From Rhynochetos jubatus (lineage: Eukaryota; Chordata; Aves; Eurypygiformes; Rhynochetidae): DNA of 64,000 nucleotides. The translations under genes were made by a program, and so were the position numbers. The stretch is taken from contig CM050652.1 of assembly GCA_027574665.1 (NCBI GenBank), forward strand, positions 36,475,631-36,539,630, in the 5' to 3' direction. The notes below the pieces were generated by a model. The model had not been told where the DNA came from and ran no database searches. It worked only from the letters and a program-made list of their open reading frames with translations. Positions 1 through 13,858 of the stretch are shown here, one piece after another (within the stretch, counting starts at the first letter, position 1; every line of letters begins with the position of its first letter).

Positions 1-607
1 AAAACTCGTACAAACTGCCCAGTTTTAGCTGCTTCATGGTTTCTCCAAGAGTCCTATACACCACCAGAAGAGAGACATCCATGGATTCTAATTCCTGTCT
101 TCCCTCCCATGGGTTTCATTCCCGTCCATCAGTGTGTGTTTCACTCCCATCATAACTGATGTTCAGATGAGGAGGGGAAAGAAAAGAAATCAACAAAGGA
201 CTCACCTTGGTATCATAATAAGAGCCGAAGTTCCCTCTGCTTTTAAATGTCATTGGTAATAGTGGCTTTGTAGTCTTTTAGACTTTTTTTCCTCTAATAA
301 TTTCTTAAAAAGTGTTATACTGTCCTAGTAATGGATATGTTGTGAAAACCAGTATTCGGAACTCGCAGAGGTAATACAAAAGTAGCTGTATGTAAGAAAA
401 AAAAGAAAGCTCAGCAAACAGAGGTAAAGCAGAACTGCATCTTTTCTTCCAAGTTGTCACTGCTCATCTTTTTGAGGTGATGTGACCTCAAAAATGTAAA
501 CAATACTATGCTGTTTTTACCAACACACCTTTCATTTAAACATCTCACATGCCTTCTGATGAAACGTCATACCAATGACTTGGGTGAGCAGTACATCAGT
601 ACATCTC

Positions 608-629
608 TTTTTTTTTTTTTTTAAAAAAA
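608..629. repeat. T15 followed by A7
   Basis: A homopolymer run of 15 T directly followed by 7 A, in intron 3. Confidence 0.9.
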
Positions 630-1979
630 GGTTAAATTGCAAGATTTTTCTTAAAAAACCCTTTATTTTGAAATTCTGGGCTTGAAAAACACTATATTTC
701 CAACCAGCAGTCTCAAACCAACTCATTTTCATATTCACCACTTAATTTGTTAAATCATCTGTATCTGAGGCTGATAATGAATCAATTAAGTAAACATAAG
801 CCAGCTATTTTTGTTTCAGAATTTTCTAAACCCAACCAGTGTTCTTCCATAAAAAGAAATTTTTTTTGCTGGAATTTTCCTCTTCAAAATTAAAAGAAGG
901 CATAATCAGACGGAAGGGAAATGAGCACACTGCCTTCCACGTGCCGCACATAACTTCTCACATTTCCATCCTGCTGAACAACACTGTGTTTGGAAAGTGT
1001 TGAGGGAAAAGCTGGATGTGCTGCAAATATGTTAGAAAGCTCTTCTTAGACTCGTAAACAGTAGATCTACAAGCTACATGTGAAGGCACTGCAGTCCATA
1101 ACTCCATTTTTTTGGTACCCTAGAGAACCTTCCTAGCTCTACAGATAAGATCCTTAACCTTAAGCACCTGATGGGATTGTTTAGGTTGGAGAAAACATAG
1201 ATCTAATCTAGTTGGGCCTAGTTATAGCTCTTTGGAGGAAAACTCCCTTCCTTTCCATGTTGACTTCCTTTATCCATCTTCTGTCTGTCTACCCATCTCA
1301 TTGCAAAGCTGTTGGAGAAGGCAGGGCTTTTCTGATGTACTCCAGAGACAGAAAAGGCTGCCTGAGCTGATGGTCACAGGAGTGGAAAGCCCCCCTAGAT
1401 CCAGTTGACAGCTCTGAAGTGAGGATGCATGCAAACAAGTGAGAGTAAGAGGTCCCATCTCTGACAGATTAAGGGAAAGTGGGGTGAGAATGACTGTGGT
1501 GCTGTGTGAGCTAACCAGGCTAGCTGGTCTGGACACAGTGGAGACCCTCCCTGGTGGGACATGCCTTGGTCATGACGCAGCCAGAACCTGTTGGGCGTAT
1601 TTCACTAGCTTCCAAGTGCAGTTTCCAAGGGGACCACACCTGATAATGTGTGCTTATGGAAATTTGGCAGCTACAGAGAGTCAGGAGAGTATGGAAAGGA
1701 GTCAAGGCACTGGCTTGACAAAAGTTTAGTCCCTTAAGCGTAAGGCAACACAAGATATGAATGACCTCAAGGGCCCAGAGCCTGTCAGCTCTTCCATACC
1801 AACTTCCAAACCTGGAGCACACAATGTTTTATTAACAGTTGCTATAACTATAAACACTTACTTGGCACCAATCACTGTGATGTCCAAGGACCTTTGTGCA
1901 TTTTAGTGAATTAATTGAAGATATGACAGTGTTTAATGTCCATGATGAGAGATTCAGCCCTGGCCCATGTGGACTCCGT

Positions 1980-2400
1980 ATTGCATGCTTTGAGTGGGAT
2001 ACGTGATTAAAGGATGCGTGGTAATAATTCCAATCAATGCGCTGACAACTTTATTTTGTATTTGCTCTCCTTTTAAATTCACCTTCCAAAACACTCGTTG
2101 CCAAAAATATCACAGGGATAATGAAATAATATGAAAGCAACTTTATGTTCGAAATTGCATGTTTCATACCTCCCGAATATCTTGAATGGCATAGAAATTA
2201 GAGGTACCTTAAATTAATGGAGTGTTTTTCTCAAAAACTATTGGTAAAAATGAGCTTTGCTGTCCTCAAAGAACTAGTGCTATAAAATGCCAATCATGGT
2301 TTAATTGTGGCCCAGTATGTTAATTACATGTGGCAGGCTAAAGGTCTTTGAAGTCTAATTCTTGATTGTGTCTAATAATCTGTTTTTTTTAGTGCTGAAC
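1980..2400. promoter_or_regulatory. Candidate conserved non-coding element (intron 3)
   Basis: An AT-rich, non-repetitive, low-CpG block with homeodomain-type sites (TTAATTA at 2320-2326, several TAAT cores). Just after it, at 2523-2540, is a direct repeat of nuclear-receptor half-sites (GGGTCA, 6 nt, AGGTCA). It looks like deeply conserved regulatory DNA, but conservation cannot be measured from one sequence. Confidence 0.3.
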
Positions 2401-4249
2401 TTTAAAACATAGGCCTGCAGCTAAGCTGATGCAGGCAAATATAGTCGTGAGGTCACATTTAACAGCAATTGAAAGTGAAGTCCTTTTAGTGTTCACTTGG
2501 AGACTAGAGTCGAGTCACGAAGGGGTCAACTCAGAGGTCAGTCTCCAGCCACAAGCTCATGTTTTCTGCAGATCTGTTTCCCGTGTATTTGACTGAAAAG
2601 GGATAAGAATAACCGTTTGAAAACTGTGGCGACTCAAGTAAAATGCTGCCCTTCCCATCAAACATAGGAAATATTGGTGCTAGGAGCGGGAAGGCTGTGC
2701 CTCCGCATGCCAGTTGGCCTCCTCCAGCTTACTGAAAAACGACATGGGGCCTCTGACTCTTCTGGGTGGAGTGAACTAGCAGATGAGGTTCTGCTGAGGG
2801 TCTTCTCCATAGCCATACCCTTTGGGGGATCTTATTCCTCCAGGTGAAAAAAAACTTGAAGGAGAATATGTGCCCTGTGTGCAAGATAACATGTACACTG
2901 GAGAAAACCTTCTGGCATTATTGAAAGAACACGACAACTGTCTCCTTAGATCCCAGTGATGCTAACGGGTTGACATCTTCTTCGGGGGAAGAACAGATGA
3001 CAACATACATAAGTGCTTGTTTTGGACTATTCCAAGTTCAGAAAACAAAAGACATGCTGCGCTTACTTCCCCCAAAAGAAGATCTCCCTTACTGCTCGTT
3101 GCTTCTGCGCTGCCCACAGCCTCTGCACAGATGGGCTGTGAGCAGCCGTGTCCCACCATTGCTATGAATGCACAGCACAGGCTCTCCTTTTCCTCCCCGT
3201 GACAGAGGTGTAGTTCGTGAGCAACACCAACTGAGTGCAAGGTGATGGATCCACTCTCTGTTACGCTGCGATTACAGCCGCAGCAAAATTTGGGACGCAT
3301 GGGTTTCAGCTTTGGTAAGAGTTTACTGGAACTGCTTTAGAATTTTTGGAGGTTTAATTTTTTTTAATCCACAAACACTAAATTGTTTAATCAGAGATTC
3401 TTGAGAGGAAAGGTCCATTTCAACAAATTTCCCATTTTGGTTAAAACCAGAAAAAGTTACATGTCCTGCTCCAGCATTTTCTAAATAAAAAGGTCTGCTT
3501 TTCTGTTTGAAATATGAATCAGTCTATGATTAAAACAAACATGAGTGATCAGAACTGAGTACCAATATCTGAAATGAGACATTTCAGTTGATTCATCGTG
3601 TTGGTGGTTTTGTTTCATGAACCTTTTTGATGGTTTTATTTTTTAAGGGACTTTGAATTAACTTTTCTTCCTCGATCCTTCAAGTACCAGCTGCTGGATC
3701 AAACAACTTCCAGTTCTCTGACCCTTAGCATGGCATTTGTCAGATTGCAAGGCAGAGTCACTTCCCTTCAGCTGCATGTCAGCGGCACATCCTCTGTCTT
3801 GCTTCATATGGAGGAACCAGAGCTGTAGCTGGAAAGAAAAACATGATTTTTATTGATAGCACCATGGTCTCTTTTAACTTCAGGAGCTGACTTTTCAACT
3901 AGCAAGCCAGTCTGGGTGCCAGAAGAGCCATGGTACCACTGCCATCGTGGTGGCTGTTGTAGATCATGTGCCTTGTGCAAAAATTATGCAACTTGTCAAG
4001 TCTGTTTTAGTCTTGAGAAGGAAACACAGTCTGAAAAGTTCTGACAAAGTGGAGAAAACGCTTAGTGCTTCTCGTGCTAAATTCTGCACGAGATCTTCCA
4101 GAAACATAGTGTAGCCTCTTATGTGGAGTTATAATAACCTCATAAAACTGATATGAGGTTGATTCTTCACTCGTGCCAGAGCAACAGAACTTGGCTCGCG
4201 CACCCGTTGCGTTTTCAGTTCCCACATGCACATGAGGTACACATTTTGA

Positions 4250-4470
4250 AGGATGAAGGCAATTGATCATGGGAGCAGCTTGCTTAGGGGATGTGGTGAA
4301 TTCTTCAAGACTTGCAGTCTTTAAATCACAATTGGATGTTTTTCTAAAAGATACGCAATACTTCAACCTGAAATTATGATGTTGCTGCAAGAATTGCACA
4401 GCAGAACTCTATGATGTGTGCTGTGCAGGAGGTCAGACTCAGCGATAGCAATGGCACCTTCTGGCCTTAT
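4250..4470 (+). mobile_element. Ancient CR1 LINE 3' fragment
   Basis: The order of landmarks matches the 3' end of old amniote CR1 subfamilies: gaattcttcaagacttgcag, tctttaaatcacaattggatg, tttttctaaaagata, then gtgctgtgcaggaggtcaga and caccttctggcctta just before the lost tail. Divergence is high and the reading frame is broken, so this is a fossil much older than the copy at 36 kb. The upstream limit is approximate. Confidence 0.72.
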
Positions 4471-5959
4471 TGTTGGCTGTGTTTGGGGATCTGCTAATTA
4501 CTACGACCCGTACACTGTGCCTCAGTTCATTGTTTTATTCAGTTTGCTGTTACCATGAAGATTGTTGACATTGCTGTAGCAGTAAAAATGATCTGAAAGC
4601 ACAACTTCATCCTTCCCAGTGCTGCGTGCCGGTGAGAAGGGACTAATTGTCTGGGTGGTACAAAGTGGGTGAGGTTGGATGAGGAAAAAGGACACGTTGC
4701 CCTGGCTGCACATTGCCCATGGAGGGCCCTGCATAGTTAAGCTGTAGGAAGATGTCCCCTTCAAGATCCAGCTGTGCCGGTGGAAGAGGTCACTGCCCTC
4801 GGCTGCTTGTCACAGCCTCCCAGCCAGAGGTTGCTGACCTTGTCCAGCTGTGGCCGAGTGCTGTCTGTGAGCGCTTCCTAATCCGCTCCAAGCAAAATCA
4901 GCCGGATTAGTTCGGTTGGTTTAATGGTTGATCTGAGCGAGCCTGGCCACTTTTGTCTGAAAGGGATAGGAAGCTGTGCCACAGCGGATGCCAGTGGCAG
5001 CTCCGTTGGCAGCAGTGTCGTCTTCCCACAGGAAAAGGATGCCTGTCCTCAGGTTCAGAGCTAGCTCTCCCTTCCCCTCTCCACTCCCCAGTTGCCACCT
5101 TGGAGACTGTCCCATCAGGAACAGATGATAAGGCTCCTTATATTACATATCTAATTATCCTGTGGTGTGAGGCTTTTTGTTGTCATATTGCACGCACCCG
5201 AGTCCCACCTGAATTCCACTGTAATTATCTTGACTGCACCTCCACCATATCGAGTCTGGGTTACAGGCACATCCTTTTGAAAAGGATTTCTTTTATTTAC
5301 TCATCTAGGAAACAGGAGTTCACATCCTGTGAGTTGTACTGGCCTTGTTTTTCCTGCTCATTTCTGGCATTACTCTGCCACTACTGCGAAAATCTGTTTA
5401 ACTTGTCAGCTCCCGGCAAGCAATAATTGCATTATCAGCTCTATCAAGTTATCAGTGAATCTATAAAGCAGCGTCTTTTCATGAACCACTCTGCCTTGCA
5501 GCCTCAGTGCTCGCAGAGCAGCACACATGAAAGAGATTGCTGTGTCTGGCGTCAGTACAGACTTGTGCTGAGTCCGGCCTCATTTAGTGCAAGTTTTATT
5601 ACCTGTGGAATTTAAAAAGGATGTTCAGTGTAGCATGTCCGAGGGGCAGGAAGCAAACTAAGGCTTGATTTTTAACTCTGGTTAATATCCAAACATTTTG
5701 TTGTACAGGAACTGCTAATTTTTGTTTAAACTTTTCAACAGCTACAGAGCCAAAGTCAGCTGTAGTCGTAACCTCAGAAAGGAGGCTGAGGGCTGTAGCC
5801 AGTGATGATATTCTAGATTTAAAGGAGTGTAGTCTGGTCAAATGAGGAGGGAATCTGGTCTAGCATTGGTAGTTTCTGTTGATTTGAAGGTGCATTGGCT
5901 TATAAAACCTGCTCCTCTGTGGGAGTATTTGAGGATGGCAGTCTTCAAGAACCGACAGC

Positions 5960-6150
5960 AGCCAGTCCATGTTAGTTTTATTTTATTCCGAGCATAATGT
6001 TAGTTGGCATGTGATGAGATCAGAGTTTCTATTAGATGTTAATTGAATTTATTACAGCGGCCCTTGCTGGTATCGCTTCAGTGGAGGTCCTGTCAATGTT
6101 TCCATTATAAGCTTTGTTTATTAGTAATAACACAGCCATAAAAATTCTCT
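5960..6150. promoter_or_regulatory. Candidate conserved non-coding element (intron 3)
   Basis: Dense developmental transcription-factor-like sites: gttaattgaatttattacag, ctttgtttattagtaataac (forkhead and homeodomain type) and agccataaaaatt (caudal/HOX type). No repeat signature. Inference from composition only. Confidence 0.3.
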
Positions 6151-8399
6151 CCAGATTGAAATGTAGTGCGGAAGTTTTCAGCTGAGATCCAAGAACATTT
6201 CTCTTCCTTAAAATCTGAAGGAAATTGGTTTGGCCATGGTTTAGTTAGAATGAGATGAAAATAGGATTTTGGCTGCACTTGGACATATTTTACATTTCTT
6301 TCACTAAAACAGAAACAAACATTTTATAGGCAATAATTTTCTTTACTGGTTATATATATAACAAAATTAAGGAACCAGACAGTAAAACGATTTTGCATAC
6401 AACTTAACTGGTTATTCACATGTGAAAAATATGGCATAAGTCCCCATCTTCTCAGCAAGGGCATTCTGTTTTAAGGTCGGCAGTGAGGGGATAGGGGTTG
6501 TTACAATCTGCAAGTACTGTATAGGCAGCTCTTTCTAAAAAAACCCCACGTACAATATTAGATCATGGATTTGCTAATCTGATGTCCTGTATAAAGTAGT
6601 CAGCATCAGAAAAGAACACAAACAGTCTCCTAATAGACAGTTATCAACGAAGGAAGCCCATGAGGGAAGATTCAGTCTAGTTTATGGGCTTTTAATGGTT
6701 TTCAGATGCCTTGATACATGAGGATGTAGGTGTTAAATGGCACTGTCATTAATCCTGGCCAGCAAATAAGCATCACACAGCCACTCGCTCACTCCCCACC
6801 CCAGTGGAATGGGGGAGAGAATCAGAAAAGTGAGAAAACTCATAGTTGGAGATGAATCATTAAAATAAATAAAGCAAAACCTGCACACGCAGGCAAAACA
6901 AAACAAGGAATTCATTCACCACTTCCCATTGGCAGGCAGGTGTTCAGCCATCCCCACTAAAGCAGGACTCTTGCTGGTTTGGGTGACTTGCTGTATCTTT
7001 ATTCAGGTTTTAAACTTTTATGCTGAAACCTGCATGGCACTGAAGGAGCCACTAAGACTGTGGTGTGGATGACTGTAATTATGCCCAGAAGGCAAAGCCT
7101 GGGCTGGGCTGTGCTGCTGGAGCTGGTGGCCTGGCTGCCCCAGGGGCTGGTCCTGCAGGGAGTGTTGGCAGACGGGGCAGTGGGGTTAGTGGCCCTGTAA
7201 GCTACCCTGACATCATATGGCATATATGGCACTTTCTGGAGGTTTGGTAGTGGTTTTTTAATCTAAGTTCCTATGTGAAACGTAGGCTGCCAGATTACAT
7301 ATCACTTCCCATATCGCTATTGTGTCAGATGAGATGGAGGCTCATGCAGATGTGATGGAAGGATTAGAGTGCAAATGTATGTTCCTCAGAGACTTTGGGA
7401 ACATGAAGATGACCAACGGAGATCATAGGAGATGAGGTGGCAGAGGTTGTTTTGTGGTGCATAAGCATGGCTGCTCAAATGTGCTGGAATTCGGAATTTG
7501 GTGCGTGCCCATGAGAACATCCTCCGTAGTCACTTGCGACATGAGATAAACTCACTGTGGTAATTAAGCTGTTTCTATAAGCCAGCAGGAAGGGGGGCGA
7601 AGAGTAATTATTTATGTGTATTTTTTAGTGTATGGGAAATTGTCTGGTACTGTAGCAACAGTGGCTTCAGACTTCAAGTGGCACTACAAGCCAGAGAGCT
7701 GTCAGTACTCCACTACGCTGAGTGGCTGGGTTGCTCCAGGGGCTCTACTCTGGGGCTCCTCTTGGAGCTCTTCATAGCAGGGAGCGTTTCCTCACGCCAC
7801 ACGAGCCAGTTCTGTCCAGTACTGCACCGCTGGAGCGAAACCTGGCTGAACATCAGCTGCCAGGTGTCGATTTTGTCCAGCGCATCCTCAAATGGCTTGC
7901 TTTTGGCCAAAAATACGTAGGGACTGAGAAGGCTGCAGATTTCAGGAGTGGAAGCACACAGAGATTCACTATTACAATGGAGTATAAAGCTTTGTTAGCT
8001 ACTGACGAAGCTATTTCTGTTGAAATATTTTTATCAGAAGATTGGGTTTCAAGTGAAAATGAAATTTTGAGCTGACTTGTTCACTTCAGAAGATTTTGTC
8101 TTCATGGAAAACATCAAAATGTAACATTTTATAGTCCACGCTGAACTAGCTATCAGTAATCGGTTTTCCTATGAAAAGCTGATGTTATCTCACCATCAGT
8201 GTGTGGAAGAGTGTGTGGAGTCGGGGGGAGGCGGCAGAGGTGGGTGTGCATTTTCCAACCTGCTTTCGCATGACCTGAACCAAATCCAAATAGTTGAGAG
8301 GTGTACCGAACCAAGATACGTGGCATTAACCCATTCTCAAGTTTGAGAAGAAGGGAAGGGAGGAGGTACTTAGGTACCTTGCTCTTGTGAACCTCGCGG

Positions 8400-8452
8400 G
8401 CCAACTGCTGAACTGGTGTAAATTGGTCTGGCTCCATTGACCTGGAGCTATG
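8400..8452. repeat. Fossil palindromic interspersed repeat
   Basis: The stretch gaactggtgtaaattgg followed by ctggctccattgacctggag and ctatgc matches the core of an old sauropsid palindromic repeat (ctggtgtaaattggcatagctccattgaagtcaatggagctatgcc). The centre keeps a perfect 6-bp inverted repeat, GCTCCA/TGGAGC, at 8431-8448. The family name is not certain. Confidence 0.5.
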
Positions 8453-11400
8453 CTAAGTATGCATTAGGGAATCTGATGCATTCAAGCAGATCTGGCTTTG
8501 TTTGCATTCATTCAGAAATTGTGCCAGTCCTCAAAGCATGACATGAGCATATATTTTAGAATTTAAAAATACAAATTGGCTGATTTTGAACATGCTGGGT
8601 TTTTTTTTCTTTTCTGTTAGTTATTTATGGCACTGGAAAGTATAGATTAGCATGGATCCCAAGGAATTATTTGATCTAAAATAAGGAAAATTCCTTTAAA
8701 GGAGAAACATTTAAGGGGCTGATTGTTATTTATTTTATTAAGCATGTAAGGGTTGTTTGGATTTGTGTCCTGCCTATAATTCCGGTGTTTAGAGCAATGC
8801 TGATGGGAAAATGGTATCCAGCAATTTATGAAAGGTGATACTGTGTCAACAGATAGGCAGTGGGTTAGGACATGTGACAGTAATCTTCCACGGCATTCAG
8901 AGCATTCAGACCATATGCTTTAAAACATCAGTAAAATACATGTCAGAACCACTTCCTCCCCATGCCCCCCTCCTGAGGACCATGGCGGGGGGATGCTAAG
9001 GAGGGGAGCCAGGAGGCTGCTTTGCAGCCCTCAGCGCCGGGGTGCTCTCTGGAAAGGAAACGGGCTGTTGGGGAGAGGAAAACTGCAGCCCCTTCTCCAA
9101 GTGAATGAATGGATGAAGTTGTAACGTGTGAGGAAGGGAATGGACGGGGACAGCAGCTCGTGACGTGGACTGGTGTGAGGTTTGCTCATGAGTATTTACT
9201 GGCTGCTTTTTGCATGGTCTTGTTGTGGCAAACATGGAAATGAATGGTGGAAGTATGGCGGTTGGTTATGGCTTCTACTCCTGCTTTTCTGCTCTGTCCT
9301 GGTTTCCATCAATAGGTTGCAAGAGCTTTTTAGAAACATAGCATGTCTTAGCATATATAGTTTGCAGAGGGAATAGAGGCTGAAGAACGTTGGAACGTTG
9401 GAGAAAGGCTTTTGTCTTTGGAGGCTGTCACTGGAGAAAGATAATTTTTCAACTCAGTCAAAGCTCATTGTCAAGACATATCATCTCTACCCGCTGCTTC
9501 TGCTCAGTGAAGGCAGGGGTTACGGGTACAAACTCAAGTCACAAAACTCAAGAGAATAATTTGGGAGCCCTTTTGAGTGCATGTACAACCCGGGGGGTCG
9601 CGGGAAACCCCCTTTGTACCTCTCTGGCTCAGCCTGGAAAACTGGAAGTTCAGACAGGAGGAAGCACCTCAAACCACAAATAAACTGTTCTGTTCATTTG
9701 AAGGTAATGGGCCAAAACTTGGTATTTTTACTGAGGCAGAACTCTCACTGAAGCCATTAGGCAGTGTGTCTGAAGAAGGGTGGCAGGTCTCGCTCTGGAG
9801 TTATTTATTAGGACCAGCATTTCTGAACCTCCTGCGGGTAGCGCTCATCTGCCTAAAACACAGACTTCTCGGGAAGGGAGCAACAGGGGAGTCCTGTGTG
9901 AAGGCTATAAAATGGTTTACATTCTGTATTAATATTGATTTAACAATCATAAAAGGAACATAAATGTTTAAAAATTCAACATTTTTTTGTTTAAATATTA
10001 AACATTGGCATTTCTCCTCCTCCTGATTTTTAAATCAGCCTTGAACACGGCTGCGGCTGGTTTACAGTCATTTCTTGTCATCCTTCCTAGGATGCACAAA
10101 AGCTTCCAGGCAGGAGAGGGTACCAAACAGCTAATTGTAATCGCAAGGGTTATTTCCAAATGTGCGTCACTGTTTATTCCTGTTGAGAGGTGTTCCTCAC
10201 CTTTTGAACTTTCTGACTGCCAGCCTAGGTCATCCAAAGTGTCACACAGATTGATATTTCTGAGTTCAGTGCAGTGTACAGGGGAATAACCCATTCAGGC
10301 CTCCCTGAAAGATCAGTGATGGCTTCCTTAATTGAATAAGGGGTGACTCAGTGTTTTATGAGTATCTCTCAACACAGTCATTAGTTTTATCAGTCTGAAG
10401 TTTTAAAAGGCAGCCCTTGTGCAAACAGCCTCTGAGTCAGTGCCAGCTCACAGCTCTCGTCTGCAAGACCTCGTCATCGATGCCGGCTGCTAAATCCAAA
10501 TACCAGGGCAGCACTCCCCGAGGGAGAAAAATTCTCAGCTGGTTTGTGACAGTCCTTATGTCTGGGAAAGGGCAGGGTGACTTTATGTCTCTTTGCGTTT
10601 CCTCTTCTTGGGCGAGAGGAGCAAACCGAGCTCAGGCCACTTTGGACAGCTTTGGAGCTGCTTGTAGCAGTGCTGCATCTGCAGCTCAGACCTGCTGGGG
10701 TAAGCGGCAGCTTTCAGCCTTGCCCCTGCACTGGGGCAGAGGACCCTGCGTCACATCACCCCTGGCTCTGCATAACGTGGAGCTCCCGGGCATGAGCGGG
10801 GCTGGAGACTCAGGGAAGCTGCCGGTGAGTGCTCCTCCACTGCCGCCCTTTGTTTGTGCCCTTTTGTTTAGCCAGACAAAAAGAAAGTTCCCTTTAATGT
10901 GGCCAGTAAGGCTCGCTGCCCTCCCTCAGCTGACTCCAGTGTTGCTGCTTGAAATAGAGATATGTCTTGAAATACCCCCATCATAAAAAACATCGCTTCA
11001 AGGCATTCCTCCCAGAAGTGAAATCTGTGGGATGTGTTCGGTCAGCCAAGAAGAAACTGCAAGAAAGTTCCCACAGTCACTCTTCCTCCTAAGCCACGAA
11101 GCTGGATTTGGGCAGACCTCCACAAATAAAGGCATTTTTAAGCTCATTTCTACCTTCAGTCTGGTTTGCCTCGTGCCCATCCTTGAGTGTGTTTCTGAGT
11201 GACAGAGTGGCTCCCTTGGAGAAGCGATAGGCGGTTGCAAATACCCCACTCCCTCCGTCATTTCACGTAGCACACGCTTCCCAACACATACGTGAGGGGT
11301 GCAATGGGCAGACACCCCGTGCGCTGCCCCAGCTGCTCGAAGAATGTACTGTGCTCTGCCCTGCAAGGCATGGGTCCTCCCCTCCCAGTGCCAGCTTCAG

Positions 11401-13407
11401 AGGAGAAGAAAGAATGGTTAAAGATAGGTCTGAGTTTGAAGAGCTGGGAAAAAGGCTGCTAATGGTTAATGTATTCCATGTTGTGTAGAAAGTACATCAG
11501 AAATGTGTAGGATTGCAGCTTCCTTCTAAGAGGTCTCCTCCTTCCTGCTCAGCCCCTCACAGTTGTGCTGAGAATGCTAAGGGAGTAAAATGGTTGGAGT
11601 TTGTGTTGGTGGCCACCTTAAAATGTCCTTCCAGGGCAAAACCACTGAAGGGCCAAAGTTTGTTTTTGGGATATGGACTACAGTTGTGCAGGTTGAGCGG
11701 CTTGCGAGCACCTAACTGAGCAGGGCTGGCGGGACCGTTGGCTTTCCTTTCCCTGCCCATGGTCCCAAAATACCACATTCTGGTCTGGAAGCAAACCATC
11801 CAACTCCCTACAGAAACCACGCTCAAGCCTCCTGTATTCCTACAAGAGAGCAAAACCTCTGGCTGTATCCGCCACCTCATTCCTCAGTGCTGTTTGCAGA
11901 GGCTGGAGGGATGCGCTCAGACAGCAACCCAGCTCCAAAGGAGAGCTGGCCAAGCTGGGCAAGACCGGTGAAGAGGCTGAACCTCTCCCATGGTCCTGTG
12001 GAAGTGACAGGGATTGCTGCGTGTGAAGCACACACACCTTTCAGCATCAAGTTACTCTTCTCACTCTTGATTGTTAATGACCATGAAATGCTAACGGGAG
12101 GCCAGCCAGGACACCCGTTCTCTGTCTCTCTAGCTTTCAGGGATCCCAACATTTTGGGATAATGAAATAAATGTAGGTTGTCCATCCTAAATAATAATAT
12201 TTTACAAAGTGGAAATGCAAATTTCCTGTGATATCCCTGAATAGCAGGTGGTATTTCCTCATGTATTGTTTCTGACCTTCAGGAAAATAGATATTATGAA
12301 TTGACTGAGGAAAATGAGTACGATATCAACCTCCAGCAATTAGAATAAAACAATGAGAGTGGTAGTAAACTGAGTAAAGCAACAAGCAAGAGAAGGCTTG
12401 GATTTGTGTATTTGTTGTTGGGGTTTTTTATAATGCTGTGGGCACTGGATGCAGTTGAGATGCAGCAATGCTTCTTTTTGCGGAAAAGGCAGTGGCAGAA
12501 AGGATATATGAGAAAACATTTAACATTAAGTTCAGTTGCTTGTAAGGGCACAAGCAAATAATCTGAAATAATTAATAGTATTAATAGTGTTAATAAAAAA
12601 AAAAATTAGCTGGGTGACAGTTTGACTAACACTTGTGTATATCCAGCAAAACAGACATTCACTCAAGCTTCTAACAGATCAGGAGCAAACGTGCCTGTGT
12701 TTCTGTGAACTAGATTTTGCTTTGAAAAAAGAACAATATATGCTTGGTTACTGTCAGGCAAAAATAACAATTTTGGTTCTGATTTTATAAAAAAGAGAGG
12801 AGCTACTAGATTTGCTGGTGTACGCTTCATGTAGTTTGACTTGAATCCGGTTTGAATGAAAGCCGTCTGATGTGATCTTAAATGCATAATGCTGTTTCCT
12901 CAAGTGTATTCAAAACCAGTACCCACCTAAAGCAAAGACTGATAACTGATTTTAAGTTTCTTCTGAACAGACATGGCTGCATATTCCTACATTATATATA
13001 ACTTCATAGCTGAAAGGCCTGTATAATATGTTGCCTCACCCTGTAGAACCTCCAAGATTCCATTTTCTTCCAGTGCCGCGGTCCTGCGCTCTCCTGCAAG
13101 CAGTTCCTCTTACTCACACTATCAACCTGGTGGATTTGAGTTGGGTACACCTTTGTGAGATTGTTCAAACACATTTGAGATTTCTAGTTTTGTGCATCTG
13201 GTCTTAGTGGGTTTTGTGTCGACTCCTCTATTTGTCCTTGATCATAATTTAGTATTTCATTTCTCTGCAGCACATGTGCACACGTTCCTGCTGTGTAAGG
13301 AAATGCTTGTGCAAAAGCAACCATCTCAGTATGGTTTACTTGACAGTATTTCTGTGAGACAGACTCTCTCTCCCTCGTTAGACCAGTGACACCAGAGTCT
13401 GACCCTT

Positions 13408-13475
13408 GATTCACAGATGCTAAAGCCAGATGGGACCATGTGATAATCTGATGTGACCTTCTGTGCAGGATGGGC
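13408..13475 (-). mobile_element. Ancient CR1 LINE 3' tail fragment
   Basis: On the + strand gattcacagatgctaaagcc, agatgggaccatgtgataatc and tgatgtgaccttctgtgcagg follow the reverse complement of the old CR1 tail (gattcatagat.ctaaggccaga.gggacca..atgatcatctagtctgacctcctg). Similarity fades after about 13475. Confidence 0.58.
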
Positions 13476-13822
13476 AAGTGAAGGTCTGCTTCAGATTGTT
13501 TAGGATTATGGCCTAGAGGGTGATTCCTTCCCATGGATGGCATGTGAATGCAGGTGACAAACTCTCATAAGCTTTTGAGTCATATTTTAAAAATAGGGAC
13601 TGTGACAGAGGTCCAGATCAGTTCCAAGAAACCTGCATTCAGTAGTATTTTTGACACCAACATGTTCTGTGAGGAAGCATTTCATCTTTCAGGGCCTCTT
13701 TTCCACAGCCCACCTTTTGCCAATCTTCCATGTGTGGAGGACCCGTCCTTCTCGCGAGGGGATCAGCTGTGCAGCATCTAATGCAGGGACAGTAAATTTC
13801 CCTGATTCTCCCAATGTTGGCT

Positions 13823-13858
13823 GAAAATCATGTTGCCCGAAAATCATGTTGCCCGAAA
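13823..13858 (+). repeat. 16-bp perfect tandem duplication
   Basis: GAAAATCATGTTGCCC is present twice back to back (13823-13838, 13839-13854) plus four further bases. No mismatch, so the duplication is recent. Confidence 0.92.

Noticed and set aside
4953..5426. 157-codon open frame, + strand
   Set aside because: Cysteine-rich and patternless protein with no family resemblance, antisense frames open too. Chance.
10417..10986. Longest open frame in the window (189 codons, + strand)
   Set aside because: It overlaps other frames, has low-complexity composition, no recognisable domain and no clear splice partners. A gtgagt donor-like site near 10826 is inside it, but no matching upstream acceptor stands out. 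Chance ORF in intron 3.
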